Shown one piece after another: positions 53,997 through 64,000 of a stretch of DNA of 64,000 nucleotides. Made by a program: the position numbers and the translations under genes. The stretch covers positions 290,948,256-291,012,255 of the forward strand of contig NC_085138.1 of assembly GCF_035046485.1 (NCBI RefSeq), given 5' to 3'. The notes under the pieces are model-generated. The model was not told the origin of the DNA. It did not search any database and was given only the letters and a program-made list of their open reading frames with translations. Origin of the DNA: Aedes albopictus. Lineage: Eukaryota > Arthropoda > Insecta > Diptera > Culicidae. The number at the start of each line of letters is the position of its first letter. Within the stretch, counting starts at the first letter, position 1.

Positions 53997-55203
53997 CGGA
54001 GATTCCTTTAGAAATTCCTCCGGAGATTCCTCCAGGAATTGCTCCGGAGATTCCTCCTGGAATTCCTCCGGAGATTCCTCCAGGAATTCCTCCGGCGATT
54101 CCTCCAGGAATTCCTCCGGAGATTCCTCCAGGAATTCCTCCGGAGATTCCTCCAGGAATTCCTCCGGAGATTCCTCCAGGAATTCCTCCGGAGATTCCTC
54201 CAGGAATTCCTCCGGAGATTCCTCCAGGAATTCCTCCGGAGATTCCTCCAGGAATTCCTCCGGAGATTCCTCCAGGAATTCCTCCGGAGATTCCTCCAGG
54301 AATTCCTCCGGAGATTCCTCCAGGAATTCCTCCGGAGATTCCTCCAGGAATTCCTCCGGAGATTCCTCCAGGAATTCCTCCGGAGATTCCTCCAGGAATT
54401 CCTCCGGAGATTCCTCCAGGAATTCCTCCGGAGATTCCTCCAGGAATTCCTCCGGAGATTCCTCCAGGAATTCCTCCGGAGATTCCTCCAGGAATTCCTC
54501 CGGAGATTCCTCCAGGAATTCCTCCGGAGGTTCCTCCAGGAATTCCTCCGGAGATTCCTCCAGGGATTTCTCCGGAGATTCCTCCGGGAATTCCTCCGGA
54601 GATTCCTCCGGGAATTCCTCCGGAGATTCCTCCGGGAATTCCTCCGGAGATTCCTCCGGGAATTCCTCCGGAGATTCCTCCAGGAATTCCTCCGGAGATT
54701 CCTCCGGAGATTCCTCCAGGAATTCCTCCGGAGATTACTCCAGGAATTCCTCCGGAGATTACTCCAGGAATTCCTCCGGAGATTCCTCCAGGAATCCCTC
54801 CGGAGATTCCTCCAGGAATTCCTCCGGAGATTCCTCCAGGAATTCCTCCGGAGATTCCTCCAGGAATTCCTCCGGAGATTCCTCCAGGAACTCCTCCGGA
54901 GATTCCTCCAGGAATTCTTCCGGAGATTCCTCCAGGAATTCCTCCGGAGATTCCTCCAGGAATTCCTCCGGAGATTCCTCCAGGAATTCCTCCGGAGATT
55001 CCTCCAGGAATTCCTCCGGAGATTCCTCCAGGAACTCCTCCGGAGATTCCTCCAGGAATTCCTCCGGAGATTCCTCCAGGAATTCCTCCGGAGATTCCTT
55101 CAGGAATTCCTCCGGAGATTCCTCCAGGAATTCCTCCGGAGATTCCTCCAGGAATTCCTCCGGAGATTCCTCCAGGAGTTCCTCCGGAGATTCCTCCAGG
55201 CAG
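53997..55203. repeat. 24-bp minisatellite, about 50 near-identical copies
   Basis: The unit GGAGATTCCTCC plus AGGAATTCCTCC is 24 bp and itself a doubled 12-mer. A few variants exist (GGAGATTACTCC, GGGAATTCC around 54590-54660, one extra half unit near 54700). Because 24 is divisible by three, long frames are open in several phases: one reads as I-P-P-E-I-P-P-G repeats (part of 53657-55369), another as repeats of R-R-F-L-Q-E-F-L, and the minus strand as E-E-F-L-E-E-S-P. No start context, splice signal or domain supports a gene. Each unit carries GAATTC. Confidence 0.97.
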
Positions 55204-55960
55204 GAGGACTGTAAAAAATCCAAGAGGAAACCCGAAGGATTTCCAGGAGAAATCCTCGAAGGAATTCCAGGCGGAGTCCCCGAAGGAATTTCAGGAAGAA
55301 TCCACAAAGGAATTCCAGGAGGAATCCTGGAAGGCATCACTGAATATTCCTGGAAAAATCTCCGAATGAATTCCAGGAGCGATTCCTGGAACAATCTTGC
55401 ACTGACTTTTCAAATCCCGTCAAGCAGAATATCTTCTTCGAATGAGTGTAATCAGTGTAATTTGTACCTGACACTGAGGAAGATTAGAAGTGGTAGTCGC
55501 AATACGCGTATCTGTCAAAGGATAAGCAACAGAGGGCGGGATTAAAAAGTAAAAAAATAACTGATAACACTCATTCCTGGAAGAATCCCTAAATAAATTT
55601 CTGGAGGAATTCCTGAAGAAACACCTGGAATAAGGTAAGAAGGAACTCCTGGACTAATCCCTTAAGACCCCTTCTGAAGGAATCCCTGAAACTCCTGGAG
55701 GTACCCTGGTATCTTCCTGGAAGAATTCTTGAAGGAAATCCTAGACGAAAAATACCTGAAGGAACTCCTACACAAATCTCTCACGGACTTTTACAGGAAT
55801 CCCTGAAGACATCCCTGGATCCTCCTGAAGACGTCCCTGATGTTCTGAAGGAACTATTGGTGACATCTCTGAAGGAATTTCTGAAAAAAATGTATAAAAG
55901 AACTCCTGCAGAAATCCCTGATTAGAATTTTAGAGGAATCTTTGAAGAAATTTTAGAAGG
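55204..55960. repeat. satellite block 8b, opposite orientation
   Basis: From about 55225 units read GGAATTCCAGGAGGAATCC, the reverse of the array before it. They decay to GGAATCCCTGAAGAC types by 55900. Confidence 0.75.
55440..55570 (+). mobile_element. possible LINE 3' UTR fragment
   Basis: ACACTGAGGAAGATTAG, then CGCGTATCTGTCAAAGGATAA and an A-rich end. It resembles mosquito non-LTR 3' UTR ends and interrupts the satellite. This is low-confidence recognition. Confidence 0.35.
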
Positions 55961-56727
55961 AATCTTTGAAAGTACATTTGGAGGAATCTTTGAAAAAGCT
56001 TCTGGACTAACCCCTAAAATAATCCTGTAGAAATCATTCTGGAAAAATCTCTGAAGAAACTCCTGGGCTGATGTGCAGTTATGATTTGTCAAAGTAGGTG
56101 TCTGTGGAAAATTGGTGTTGCTCACTAGAGTTTTCCGGAAAATCGACCCACATTTTTTTTCCTACCTGTAAAAAAATTCATTAAATTCTGAGAGCCTTCG
56201 TGACAATTTTTACAATGATAAAAAAAGATCCCCTAGTGTTAGGTTCCATTCAGTCTGTTCAGCGTCTGCCTTTTTTAAGAAACGTAAAGTATAGACTGTT
56301 TCAGAAATTATAAATACACTAACGATTGACTGCCATTTCAATTTGAGCACAATATCCAAAAAAAAATTTTCTAGCTCTTATAGTAAACATACTAACGTAG
56401 CAAATAATACCAATTTTTTATGTTTCTGATAAAAGTTAAAAAATAGGGCTCTGTAAACAAGATGATTAAAATTTGAAGTTGCACAAAGTGGTCAAAAAAT
56501 GTAGCATACCTAGTAGAAAAGAAAAAAAAATCTCACAGATTAAATATTTAATTTCCAAACACAATAAAAATTGCTGTATTGATAATAAAAAGATATTTCT
56601 CGATTGGTAAGAGTATTTTTTACTAGAATATTTGATCAAGAACCACCATTATGGGCCTTCTCAATACAAAATTTTTTGTTTCAAATTTCTCAACAACATC
56701 AGTAGCAACAAATGTTAAGCAAACGTC
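55961..56727. other. unassigned AT-rich DNA
   Basis: Only traces of satellite up to about 56060, then nothing recognisable. Confidence 0.25.
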
Positions 56728-57112
56728 TTAACCCTCTAATACCCAATTTTATTATTTTGATCTAAATATCATTTTTAGTAATCTAAAATCGATTTAAACA
56801 TGTTTTGGAAGATGATTCTTTTTAATTCTCGATTTCGTGAATTTCGGTTTTTGAATTTTCTAATTTTTATTTTTGAACATCGCCACACTTTTATATTTTC
56901 CCTGGAAGCCTCTTTGGGGTACGGATTTTTTGAGACGGAAACATTTTGAGATTTTATGATTATTGTTGAAACATTGTAATTTTAAATGTTTTTCATGGGA
57001 AATTTTGTTTTCCGTGTAATTTTAATAAAAATAATTTTAGAGTGTATTCGACTCCCTTAAACTATTAAACTAGGATAGAATGATTTGAGAAAAAATTAAA
57101 ATATGTAAATAA

Positions 57113-57637
57113 GTATATGCTGGCTTAAGAAGATTAAGACTTACAGCCAGTATGTTACCATGTAATGTTAAACTTATGCTATTCAAATCCTTGCTACTTC
57201 CTCATTTCATGTATGGCCTTGAACTGGTTATGAATGCATCTGCTAGAAGTTTGGACAGACTACGTGTTGCTTTGAATTGTTGTGTACGTTGGGTGTTCAA
57301 CTTCAACAGATATTCTCATGTTACTCGTCTTCAATCGAAATTACTCGGATGTTCGTTTTATCAGTTCTTTAAATTACGTTCCTGCTTTATGGTCTTCAAA
57401 ATAATAAATTGCACCTCTCCTCAATATTTGAAAGATAAGTTGCAGCCTTTGAGAAGCAATAGAAATAGAAACTTTGTGCTTCCTACACATGATACGTCTC
57501 ATTATGGAGGAACCTTTTTCATACGTAGCGTCATATATTGGAATCAGCTTCCATCTTTGATCAAAAATAATAATTCGTCCAGGAGTTTTCGTCAGGAATG
57601 TACTGAATGGTTGAATGGGGGGAATCAGCAAATGTAA
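57113..57637 (+). pseudogene. C-terminal part of a LINE reverse transcriptase protein (5'-truncated)
   Basis: The frame is open from about 57113, with a first ATG at 57152 (161 residues). It reads AGLRRLRLTASML, LLLPHFMYGLELV, NCCVRWVFNFNRYSHV, SPQYLKDKLQPLR, then YWNQLPSLIK and FRQECTEWL near the end. This is the conserved region that follows the RT domain in Jockey- and I-group non-LTR elements. Endonuclease and RT are missing, as in a typical 5'-truncated insertion. A 3' UTR and A-rich tail follow to 57788. Confidence 0.8.
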
Positions 57638-57788
57638 TAAGTATATCAGCAGAAACTTTGTATTTAAGTTAGTTAAGTAGTTATTGAAACCTTCATATTT
57701 TCTTGCGAGTGTAGAAATTGAAAAGTATAAGCTTACTCTACATGTTTCAAAAATAAATAAAAAAAAATAAAATAAAAAAAAAAAAAAT
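57638..57788 (+). mobile_element. LINE 3' UTR and A-rich tail
   Basis: The sequence after the truncated frame ends in AAATAAAT plus A-runs at 57748-57788. A target duplication was not identified. Confidence 0.7.
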
Positions 57789-58030
57789 TGTAGCGAATCA
57801 ATACAAAATAAACATTGACTACTGAAAGGTGACTAAAACATCAATTTATCAATGATTTTTAAAAAGTGTAAATACGTTTTAAAATACACCAAAAATCATT
57901 TTGAGATATACAGAACAATCCTAAATATCAGCAAAAAAATATAAAAGTTTTGATTTTTCACGAAACAAAAATTACAAAAGTGCTCAAACTATACCACGTC
58001 TAAAGGCGGGGTTGGGTATTAGACGGTTAA

Positions 58031-58352
58031 TTACTGCTAACTGCATTCATTTTTATGGTATGACAAGCTTTGCCATCTGAAGGATCGAATGAGCTTAAAA
58101 AAATAATTTGTTTAGATTAAATACGTTCAGGAAAGCTAAGAAACTGTGTGGTAATTCTTATGTTTCGTAGATAACCTTTAAAAATAAGAGACTTGATCTC
58201 CTCAAAAATTTTGTGGAAATGCCTTTATCCCCCCTCCCCACTATGTCACACTTTTTGTATGGGACTTCTAAAATTTTTGTATGGGTCGTCACACTTTGCT
58301 GAAGACCCCCTCCCCCTCAAAGCGTGACGTAATTTATGGACGTTCCCTTAGG
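58031..58352. mobile_element. MITE-end fragment and spacer
   Basis: 58230-58350 has CCCCTCCCC, TTTTTGTATGGG twice and GCGTGACGTAATTTATGG, the same family as 35040-35190. The first 200 bp are unassigned. Confidence 0.45.
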
Positions 58353-58500
58353 AGATTGTCAAAGCCGGAAGAATCGGTGTGCAGGGCATTTTGCAAGAAT
58401 ATCGGATAGCAACCCTGCAAAATTGTGCTCTGAGGAGATGCATATGATACAATACGACGTGAAACAGCGGAAAAAGTGGCTGGAACAGATCGAGAAATAC
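58353..58500 (+). pseudogene. short decayed RTE fragment
   Basis: It corresponds to the C-terminal end of the intact RTE around 47080-47230 (KAGRI followed by diverged G-H-x-A-R-M region, NPAK and W-x-E-Q/QVE). The words GCCGGAAGAATCG and GGATAGCAACCCTGCAAA match with several indels and stops. Confidence 0.7.
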
Positions 58501-58967
58501 ACCTAAACCTTATTTTACGTCCACTATTGGCTTAGCGAGAAAAAAATTCTACCGACAAAATAATGATCAAAATACACATTTTTATATTTTTGTATACTTC
58601 TCCTAATCACGAATATGTTTTAAAACATATAAAACTGTTGAGTTTGCTCATTGTCTTAGCGGTAGAATTTTTTCGCTCAGCCAAGCATGGACGTAAAAAC
58701 CCTTAATAATCCACCTAGCGGTGATGGTGCCTTTCTCGTGCCATAAAATATTCTTTCAACAAAACACAAGTGACAAATAAGTCCATGGTATGGGAGCAAA
58801 GATCAAAATTATTAAATAAGTTTCTCTCTGAACGATGACATGCTTTATCAGGAATCGATCAGTGCAATAATATTTGTTAATTTTGTTCTCATAACAGCGC
58901 CAGAGCCGGAAAAGTAACTGTGTACATTTGACACAGCGGTGAGGCTGATCTAGTAGTACCCAAATCT
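58501..58967. other. unassigned DNA with a left-end fragment of the large element family
   Basis: 58697-58742 reads AAACCCTTAATAATCC, CACCTAGCGGTGATGG and TGCCTTTCTCGT, matching the left termini of copies A and B. No right end follows. The minus frame 58756-58971 has no recognisable motif. Confidence 0.45.
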
Positions 58968-59352
58968 GCACTCTTAAAAAATTAAGAATTTACACATGAC
59001 GTAAACCATCAACATACGTAAACATTTCATGACTGAATGGCAAATTTGATTCAATTGCACAAGATGTCAACAAATCTATCTGACCAGATAGGTAGAAACA
59101 GTTTTACATTTATCATTCAGTTTACAACTCGGAGATACAGCCGAGAGGTATAGCATGTGCCTCTCAATCAGTAGATCAGATTTTGACACCTGTTTGTTTT
59201 TTTACATACGTATGTTTTATCTCTCGCTTCGGCTCTAGCGATTGCTAGCTCGACTTTATTTGTGATAGAAGACGTAAATTTGTCTCAAACGGGCCGCTCC
59301 TTTTATGTGCATCCAAGTGAGCTTTAATTTACATGATTTTTTCTAAGAGTGC
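58968..59352. mobile_element. MITE with an internal tRNA-like core, 385 bp
   Basis: GCACTCTTAAAAAATTAAG and, inverted, GCACTCTTAGAAAAAATCA are the ends. The centre (59131-59192) has CAGCCGAGAGG (A-box-like) and a decayed B-box region, then the words CTCTAGCGATTGCTAG shared with 63161-63290. Confidence 0.65.
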
Positions 59353-59424
59353 GGGTAGGACATATGGACTGTCCAACCCAGTATTTTTTGTGGGTAGGAT
59401 AGGGTAGGATATTGCAAATTTAGA

Positions 59425-59689
59425 GAAAAATTTCCGTTTTACGGAAGATTGAGAAAGCTACCGCAGCTGTCAGACTACTGATTTTCACCAAGTTATCATC
59501 AATCGGGTCAAAGATGCCTTGGATACGACGTCGATGATCATTGTTTGTTGTTGCTTCCCAGAGCAATTCACATTGCAAGCATACTTTGATTAAACCGTCT
59601 GTTTCAATGATATGATGATTTTCAGGGCTGCGGTAGCACTTTGACAGCTGCGATAGAACTCGGCGGCTACCGCAGAGCGGAAATTTTTC
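59425..59689. mobile_element. possible inverted-repeat element
   Basis: GAAAAATTTCCGTTTTACGG and the near reverse complement CCGCAGAGCGGAAATTTTTC are ~20-bp TIRs, with a second inverted pair inside (GCTACCGCAGCTGTCA and its near complement). A 119-codon minus frame spans it (59420-59779) with no family recognised, so a diverged coding remnant is also possible. Confidence 0.4.
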
Positions 59690-60150
59690 AAAAAATCCGC
59701 AATATGTCCTAGCAACTCCTCGCGTCGTAAAATGGCTCATTGAAAACGAAAACGTGCACTCATGCAGAAATATTTCCACTTGGCCAATGAGTTGGTCTTA
59801 CTTAAATATCCAATTTAACGCCCAGATGTATGCAACTTAGCGTTATCACTTACCGTTACCTGACGTGCCATTGCCTTACTACATTCATACACCGCGGTAA
59901 ATTTCTACTCAGTCACTGAGTTGGTCCTACTCAGAAAAAGAAAAGACTTTTATTTTCTTACTTAATTTCCGTTAAGTTAAAACTGAGACAACTCAATGAG
60001 TTGCCTCACTTCTAACTGAAACTGAGCAGGAAAAAAAATAAATTGAAATAAATCTATCTCAGTAACTGAGTAGAATTTTTTCTCTTAAAACATCTTAAAA
60101 CCCAACGGCCAATAAGAACATTTATTTCTCTTATAAGAAAAATTATATAA
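59690..60150. other. unassigned AT-rich DNA
   Basis: Repeated short words (ACTGAGTTG, GTCACTGAG) at 59790-60075, otherwise nothing. Confidence 0.25.
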
Positions 60151-60296
60151 GGGAATACCCATAAAAAAACGTAACGTTTGGAGTGGGAGGGGGGTTTGGG
60201 ATAGTTTGACTCGTAAAAACGCACAGAAAACCCCGTGCGAGAGGGGGTGGGGATGTACATTACCAATTTTAGCGTGACGTACGTAATGGATGCTCC
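60151..60296. mobile_element. short MITE, TTACGTCACGC-related
   Basis: GGGAATACCCATAAAAAAAC at the left and, inverted, GGAGCATCCATTACGTACGT at the right, with a G-rich centre. Confidence 0.5.
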
Positions 60297-60409
60297 ATGA
60301 TGACTGTTTTGATGATTAAACAGCATCCTGTGCGCCAGATACACGTTTGGGAACAATGCAAAAATTCTTGAGCGTATACATCACGCGTTGATGGGGTGTG
60401 AAAGTGTGA

Positions 60410-60515
60410 AAGTGTGAGCATTTTTTTTAGAGTTCTCATACAAAAAGTGTGACATAAGGGGGACGGGGTTTGAAAATCGGCAATTTTCGCGTGACGAAAT
60501 TTATGGACGTTCCCT
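60410..60515. mobile_element. MITE-end fragment, TTACGTCACGC-related
   Basis: AAAAAGTGTGACATAAGGGG and GCGTGACGAAATTTATGGAC with ACGTTCCCT match 58230-58350. Confidence 0.5.
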
Positions 60516-60973
60516 GATATCACGTTTCCGAAAAATGATGACGGATGTTTGAGCCGTTTGCTGCACGTGCACATGAAGTCGACTCGTAAGAGGGATGCAC
60601 GAATCAGATCTTAACGCAGCAAATCAGCCGCCGCCGTTGAATGTGGGTTTAGCCATCGCTAGAATCGGATTAATAGATGAATCATATATATAATGTAGTC
60701 CATTCGTTTAATAGCAGTATGACATTTAAAACTATCCTAGTTTGACTATTAAATGAATACAAGAAATTTTTATTTTTTATCTAAATTTAATTTTACTCTG
60801 AATTTGTAGTAGAATCGCATTTGCCACGTGGTTTAAATAAAATGTAATTTTGAATATTAGTTTCCTTAAATTGCAGAGCTTGAATTTCCTTTAAATTACT
60901 TTGAATATTCGCGACAATTCAAAAGTTCTGAAACCTTAAAAATTCCGAGAAATGCCTGAAATTATGTTAAGTA
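60516..60973. other. unassigned DNA
   Basis: Nothing recognisable. Confidence 0.2.
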
Positions 60974-61096
60974 CAGTGACCCCACACCGATGAATCACCT
61001 TAATTTTGTACACTATTTATGAATCACCGTGTTGATCAAATGAGTGATCCATAAACTGTGGTCATTTTTGCCGATTCATAAATTGTGGGGTCACTG
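60974..61096. mobile_element. TA-flanked MITE, 123 bp
   Basis: CAGTGACCCCACACCGATGA and, inverted, CAGTGACCCCACAATTTATG, with TA at 60972-60973 and 61097-61098. The centre carries more inverted copies of TGATTCATAAA. Confidence 0.85.
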
Positions 61097-61098
61097 TA

Positions 61099-61899
61099 TC
61101 GAGAATTTCCAATGTCCTAGATGCATACGGATATAGGTATCTTTTACAGGTTTGGTTTTACAAACTGATTTATACAAGCTGTTGCAGGCATGTGGCTAAA
61201 CTTCCGACGTGGTGGAACTGCTCATGTAGTTCATTATGAATTTCGAGCTCGTTATTAATAAAAAGCTTAGAGCACGATTACATATTAGGTAATAAATATC
61301 AATCCCGAATAAAACGGTATCATACATAAGCCATACGGGATATCATTTTCTTATTATTCGTGTTATCATAAACTGGATTATAAATCGACGTTACAATGAA
61401 TCATATCGATGTTACAAGTTATCATTTATGGAGTTTTAATGATAGACCGAATGGGTCGTTAAGTATCGTTACCATTCAAAAATGCCATTTTTCTCGAACA
61501 AAATTTTAGCAATATCATTCATATAATAATCTCTTTATCATATTGTTTACGATTCAGTGAATAATTAAAACGAAACGGAAATGTTTCATGAAATATTTTC
61601 ATCGACTAGAAAAAATACACCCCTGCGAGCATTCGCTGGGCACTGTCAAGTTTTGTATCATTATATGAATCGTTGTTTACATTCTGAGGATTTTTTTAAC
61701 AGTTTACTGGATCTGAGACTGAATCGGGAATCGAACCGTGTTTTTGATGCGCTTGCTCCTTATCGCGCGGTGTCTCCGTACTTGGCCAAATTGAATTGTC
61801 GGTCGCGAGCGTTTACAAGTGGTAGTGGTTCTAGAACTGAAAATCCTGTCGAATTCGCGGAATATCTTCCTTGATCAGCAGCTCTAGCATTTGCCGCAT
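61099..61899. other. unassigned DNA
   Basis: A 97-codon plus frame (61581-61874) and a minus frame overlap. No domain is recognised. GGTTCGATTCCC on the minus strand (about 61725-61736) is a B-box-like word, so a SINE remnant is possible. Confidence 0.25.
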
Positions 61900-62240
61900 C
61901 GGAAGGTAGGTTTATAAATAACTTGAAGTGATTAGCTGGTAGCAACTGCTCGCTGGAAACGTTAACGGCAGCAGTTATCAGTGTCGTAACAAGAACCTGA
62001 AATTGTCTGCACTACTGGTGTGTTTTTCGTGCTTATAAGTGCCGCATTTCGTTCCCTACCTCTCTTGAAGCTCCGCCCGTGGTCGGTGGTAGTCTAGGTG
62101 GTGGTAAGAGCGGCAGATAAAAAGTGTTAAATTCATTTTTGTGCAAGAAATGCCAAACAATTGTGCGTTAACGCCATCGAAAAACAAACAATAGTGCAAA
62201 TTAGTGTGATGATCTATTATTTAAATCATTAATAATACTA
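61900..62240 (+). promoter_or_regulatory. candidate host promoter / 5' UTR
   Basis: TTTATAAATA near 61910, initiator-like ATCAGTGTCG near 61978, then sequence with the GTGCAAATTAGTGTG and AAAAGTGTTAAATTC style of insect 5' UTRs. No repeat is recognised here. No coding exon was found downstream. Confidence 0.25.
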
Positions 62241-62960
62241 AATATAGTGAAAAAAGTCAAACGCATTATTTTTGTCGCTGCAATTTTGGTAAATCCTATT
62301 ATTAAAAATGATTGAATTATTATTCAACGTATCAGTATCATACGTTCAATGATACTTAAACAATTCTGAATTGTTGAAATTTTTCAAGTCGTATCATTAT
62401 ATCATAAAACTATTACTACTTGTATAGTTATTATTGCTCCAATGAACACTGTATAATATGAACGATGCCATGAATAGTATTTTTCTATTGTTATTGTTAT
62501 TGTTATTTATTTTTAACTAAAAATTTTGAAAGAGGGAAAAGCTCCTTTGAGTGATTTCCTCATCTACGAAATCTTTCTCAAAAAGGCGTAAAACCTCTTT
62601 TATCTTTTCAAAAATCATTATAAAATAAACTTAAAACTAAAGGCTCCTCCGGAAAAGTATCCATAATCGAGCCGTGGTCTTGATGTGGATTTGTCAAGGG
62701 ATGAACCAAGGTAATCTGACTACGACGAAGGAATTTTGAACATCAAGGACAGAAATTGGACGCAGTTCTTGAAAACTGAAAAAAAAATTTAAAGAGTATC
62801 AAACAGCATAACCAATTTCAATAAAATATAGTATTTTTCTATGCGGGAATGTCAATATATTGTCAACATATGTTGAATTGGTACTGGTAGTGGGATGCAA
62901 GGTTTTTATATATTGTAAGGTTGGGTATGACGTTTAGTTTGTGGAGAAAAGCAGAGGAAC
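62241..62960. other. unassigned AT-rich DNA with a short TTATTG microsatellite
   Basis: (TTATTG)n lies at about 62488-62511 and could be the tail of a minus-strand LINE ending just before 62640. Evidence is weak. Confidence 0.3.
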
Positions 62961-63400
62961 ACAGCAAATAATTTTGTAATATCCAGGCGCGTAATTTCTG
63001 GCGACGTATCCATTTTCGAACGTAATTTCACTCGTTGCATCGTTTTTCAACAATTATCACACTCACCATGTACACCCTAGTTGGCGCCGGAAAGTGTCAA
63101 CAAACCTATTCCAGCGGATACTTATAAGCAGTATCATATTTATCATCTACTCTTTAACTTGGTGAAATAGCCGAGAGGTAAGGGATATGCCTCACAATCA
63201 ACGGATTAGTGTACGAATCCATGCCAATATTTTACTTATATATGAATCATCTATCGTTCCGGTTCTAGCGATTGCTAGACCCTCTGTCAAGTTACGGCGG
63301 CTAATTTTCTGCGTATAAGGGATGTAATATGTACATCACTTTTACGACGCGACTGATGTGCAGCGAAATGAATGTGATATTACAAGAAATTTTTTGCTGT
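62961..63400. mobile_element. MITE with an internal tRNA-like core, 440 bp
   Basis: ACAGCAAATAATTTTGTAAT and, inverted, ACAGCAAAAAATTTCTTGTA are the ends. The core has an exact A box TAGCCGAGAGG (63168-63178) and a B-box-like GTACGAATCC (63211-63220), then TTCTAGCGATTGCTAGA. The core is homologous to that in 58968-59352, but the outer TIRs differ. Confidence 0.65.
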
Positions 63401-63836
63401 GAAGCGAAATTTCAAAGGAATTTGAGGTGGCGGGGGATTTGTTTTCAGAATTTCTCACGGTGAAAAAATAATGGCCGCTCAACCAGTTTCGACATTTTAG
63501 ACTAAGACTACCTTAGAATATGTAAATACCTTAGTGGGATTCACTTCAAAACTAGGTTTGACGTTTTTTGTTTACACATTTTCCGCCAATCCAGTTCCAA
63601 CCCAGGTTCAAAAAGAAAAACGGCATTAGCATCGCCATCGCTATCGAACCATGAATGGCAGTGAGGTTGGGTGCTATGCTCAATCAGCCACCTTCACCCA
63701 GCCCATGCACTCGGGTGGGTATGAGTCGGCGTCGAAGCGCTGGGTATCCATGCCAGTTGTCACATTTCGATGACGTATTACTTTAGGGGGAGGGGAGGGG
63801 GGCAATCGGTCTTACGACTGATTCGTCATTCCGAAG
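63401..63836. other. unassigned DNA
   Basis: Short G-rich tract at 63785-63802, otherwise nothing recognised. Confidence 0.2.
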
Positions 63837-63999
63837 GGGCTGTTCATAAACCACGTGTACCAAAATTTGGCCATTTCAGACCCCCCCCCCCTCGTAGACT
63901 TTTGTCCACACAAAACTTTTGAAATTTGTATAGAGCGTAGACTTCGGCCAGACCCACTCCCTTCGCCCCATAAAGTCTACGTGGTTTATGAACGGTCCC
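63837..63999. mobile_element. MITE at window end, 163 bp
   Basis: GGGCTGTTCATAAACCACGT and, inverted, GGGACCGTTCATAAACCACG. The interior has a C-run and GTAGACTT repeats. Related to the GGGAACGTCCATAAATTACG-ended fragments in this window. Confidence 0.75.
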
Positions 64000-64000
64000 A

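Larger units (their letters stand above)
56728..58030. mobile_element. TTAA-flanked piggyBac-like element, 1.3 kb, with nested LINE
   Basis: TTAA at 56728-56731 and 58027-58030. The termini CCCTCTAATACCCAA and, inverted, CCGTCTAATACCCAA match with one difference. About half of the length is a nested 5'-truncated LINE. The rest is AT-rich without a transposase. Confidence 0.7.

Noticed and set aside
54039..55214. 391-codon plus frame and 211-codon minus frame over the same array
   Set aside because: Same repeat read in other phases.
53657..55369. 570-codon plus-strand frame with I-P-P-E-I-P-P-G repeats
   Set aside because: It is a product of the 24-bp minisatellite. Other phases and the opposite strand are equally open, and there is no start context, splice signal or conserved flank.

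Overview
The window looks like repeat-dense intergenic or intronic DNA from a culicine mosquito, most likely an Aedes species. The call rests on Feilai-type tRNA-derived SINEs with exact target-site duplications, an RTE-clade (JAM1-like) non-LTR retrotransposon, many short inverted-repeat elements (MITEs), and AT-rich DNA with CA microsatellites. There is no bacterial gene organisation, no rRNA, no intact tRNA and no CRISPR array. Two 23-base runs of N (33183-33205 and 48821-48843) are assembly gaps. The species is inferred, not proven.

Only two sets of long protein-coding sequence are convincing, and both are retrotransposons. (1) 20799-29395 is a Ty3/gypsy-type LTR element. Its two 862-bp LTRs differ at one position by eye, it has a 4-bp target duplication (ATTG), a gag, a textbook -1 frameshift heptamer at the gag stop, and a pol that ends after reverse transcriptase; RNase H and integrase are missing. 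(2) 43955-47344 is an apparently complete RTE-clade element with an exact 17-bp target duplication and an open frame of about 1000 codons (endonuclease plus reverse transcriptase). Decayed RTE pieces lie at 12080-13420 and 58353-58500, and a 5'-truncated LINE at 57113-57788.

Layout: 1-960 unassigned; 960-5296 a degenerate GCGCCCT-type repeat carrying a 1.8-kb foldback element (2453-4258) and a Feilai SINE (4736-4998); 5301-6018 a TTAA-flanked MITE; 6050-7440 degenerate GGAATTCC-type satellite; 7450-10306 and 13579-15097 two copies of a large element with 12-bp terminal inverted repeats, a 3' hairpin and internal 153-bp arrays; 15440-16851 a GC-richer stretch that may be a host promoter and 5' exon; 17040-20320 satellite with SINE and MITE insertions; a possible host coding exon at 20440-20568 (minus); the LTR element; 29839-31920 a non-autonomous hAT element with two nested MITEs; 32-40 kb mostly unassigned sequence with MITEs, SINEs and a tandem array (39050-39625); 40.2-43.9 kb satellite with foldback elements; the RTE; 47.4-55.9 kb satellite again, including a nearly perfect 24-bp minisatellite (53997-55203); 56732-58026 a TTAA-flanked element with a nested LINE; 58-64 kb further MITEs, several with embedded tRNA-like cores.

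The parts do not form a pathway. The window reads as a layered record of insertions into a degenerate EcoRI-palindrome-rich satellite. The most unusual observations are: inverted-repeat elements that carry Pol III-type tRNA-like cores; the hairpin-ended elements with internal 153-bp arrays and a repeated 16-bp palindrome; and the young but integrase-less LTR element with a recognisable frameshift signal.
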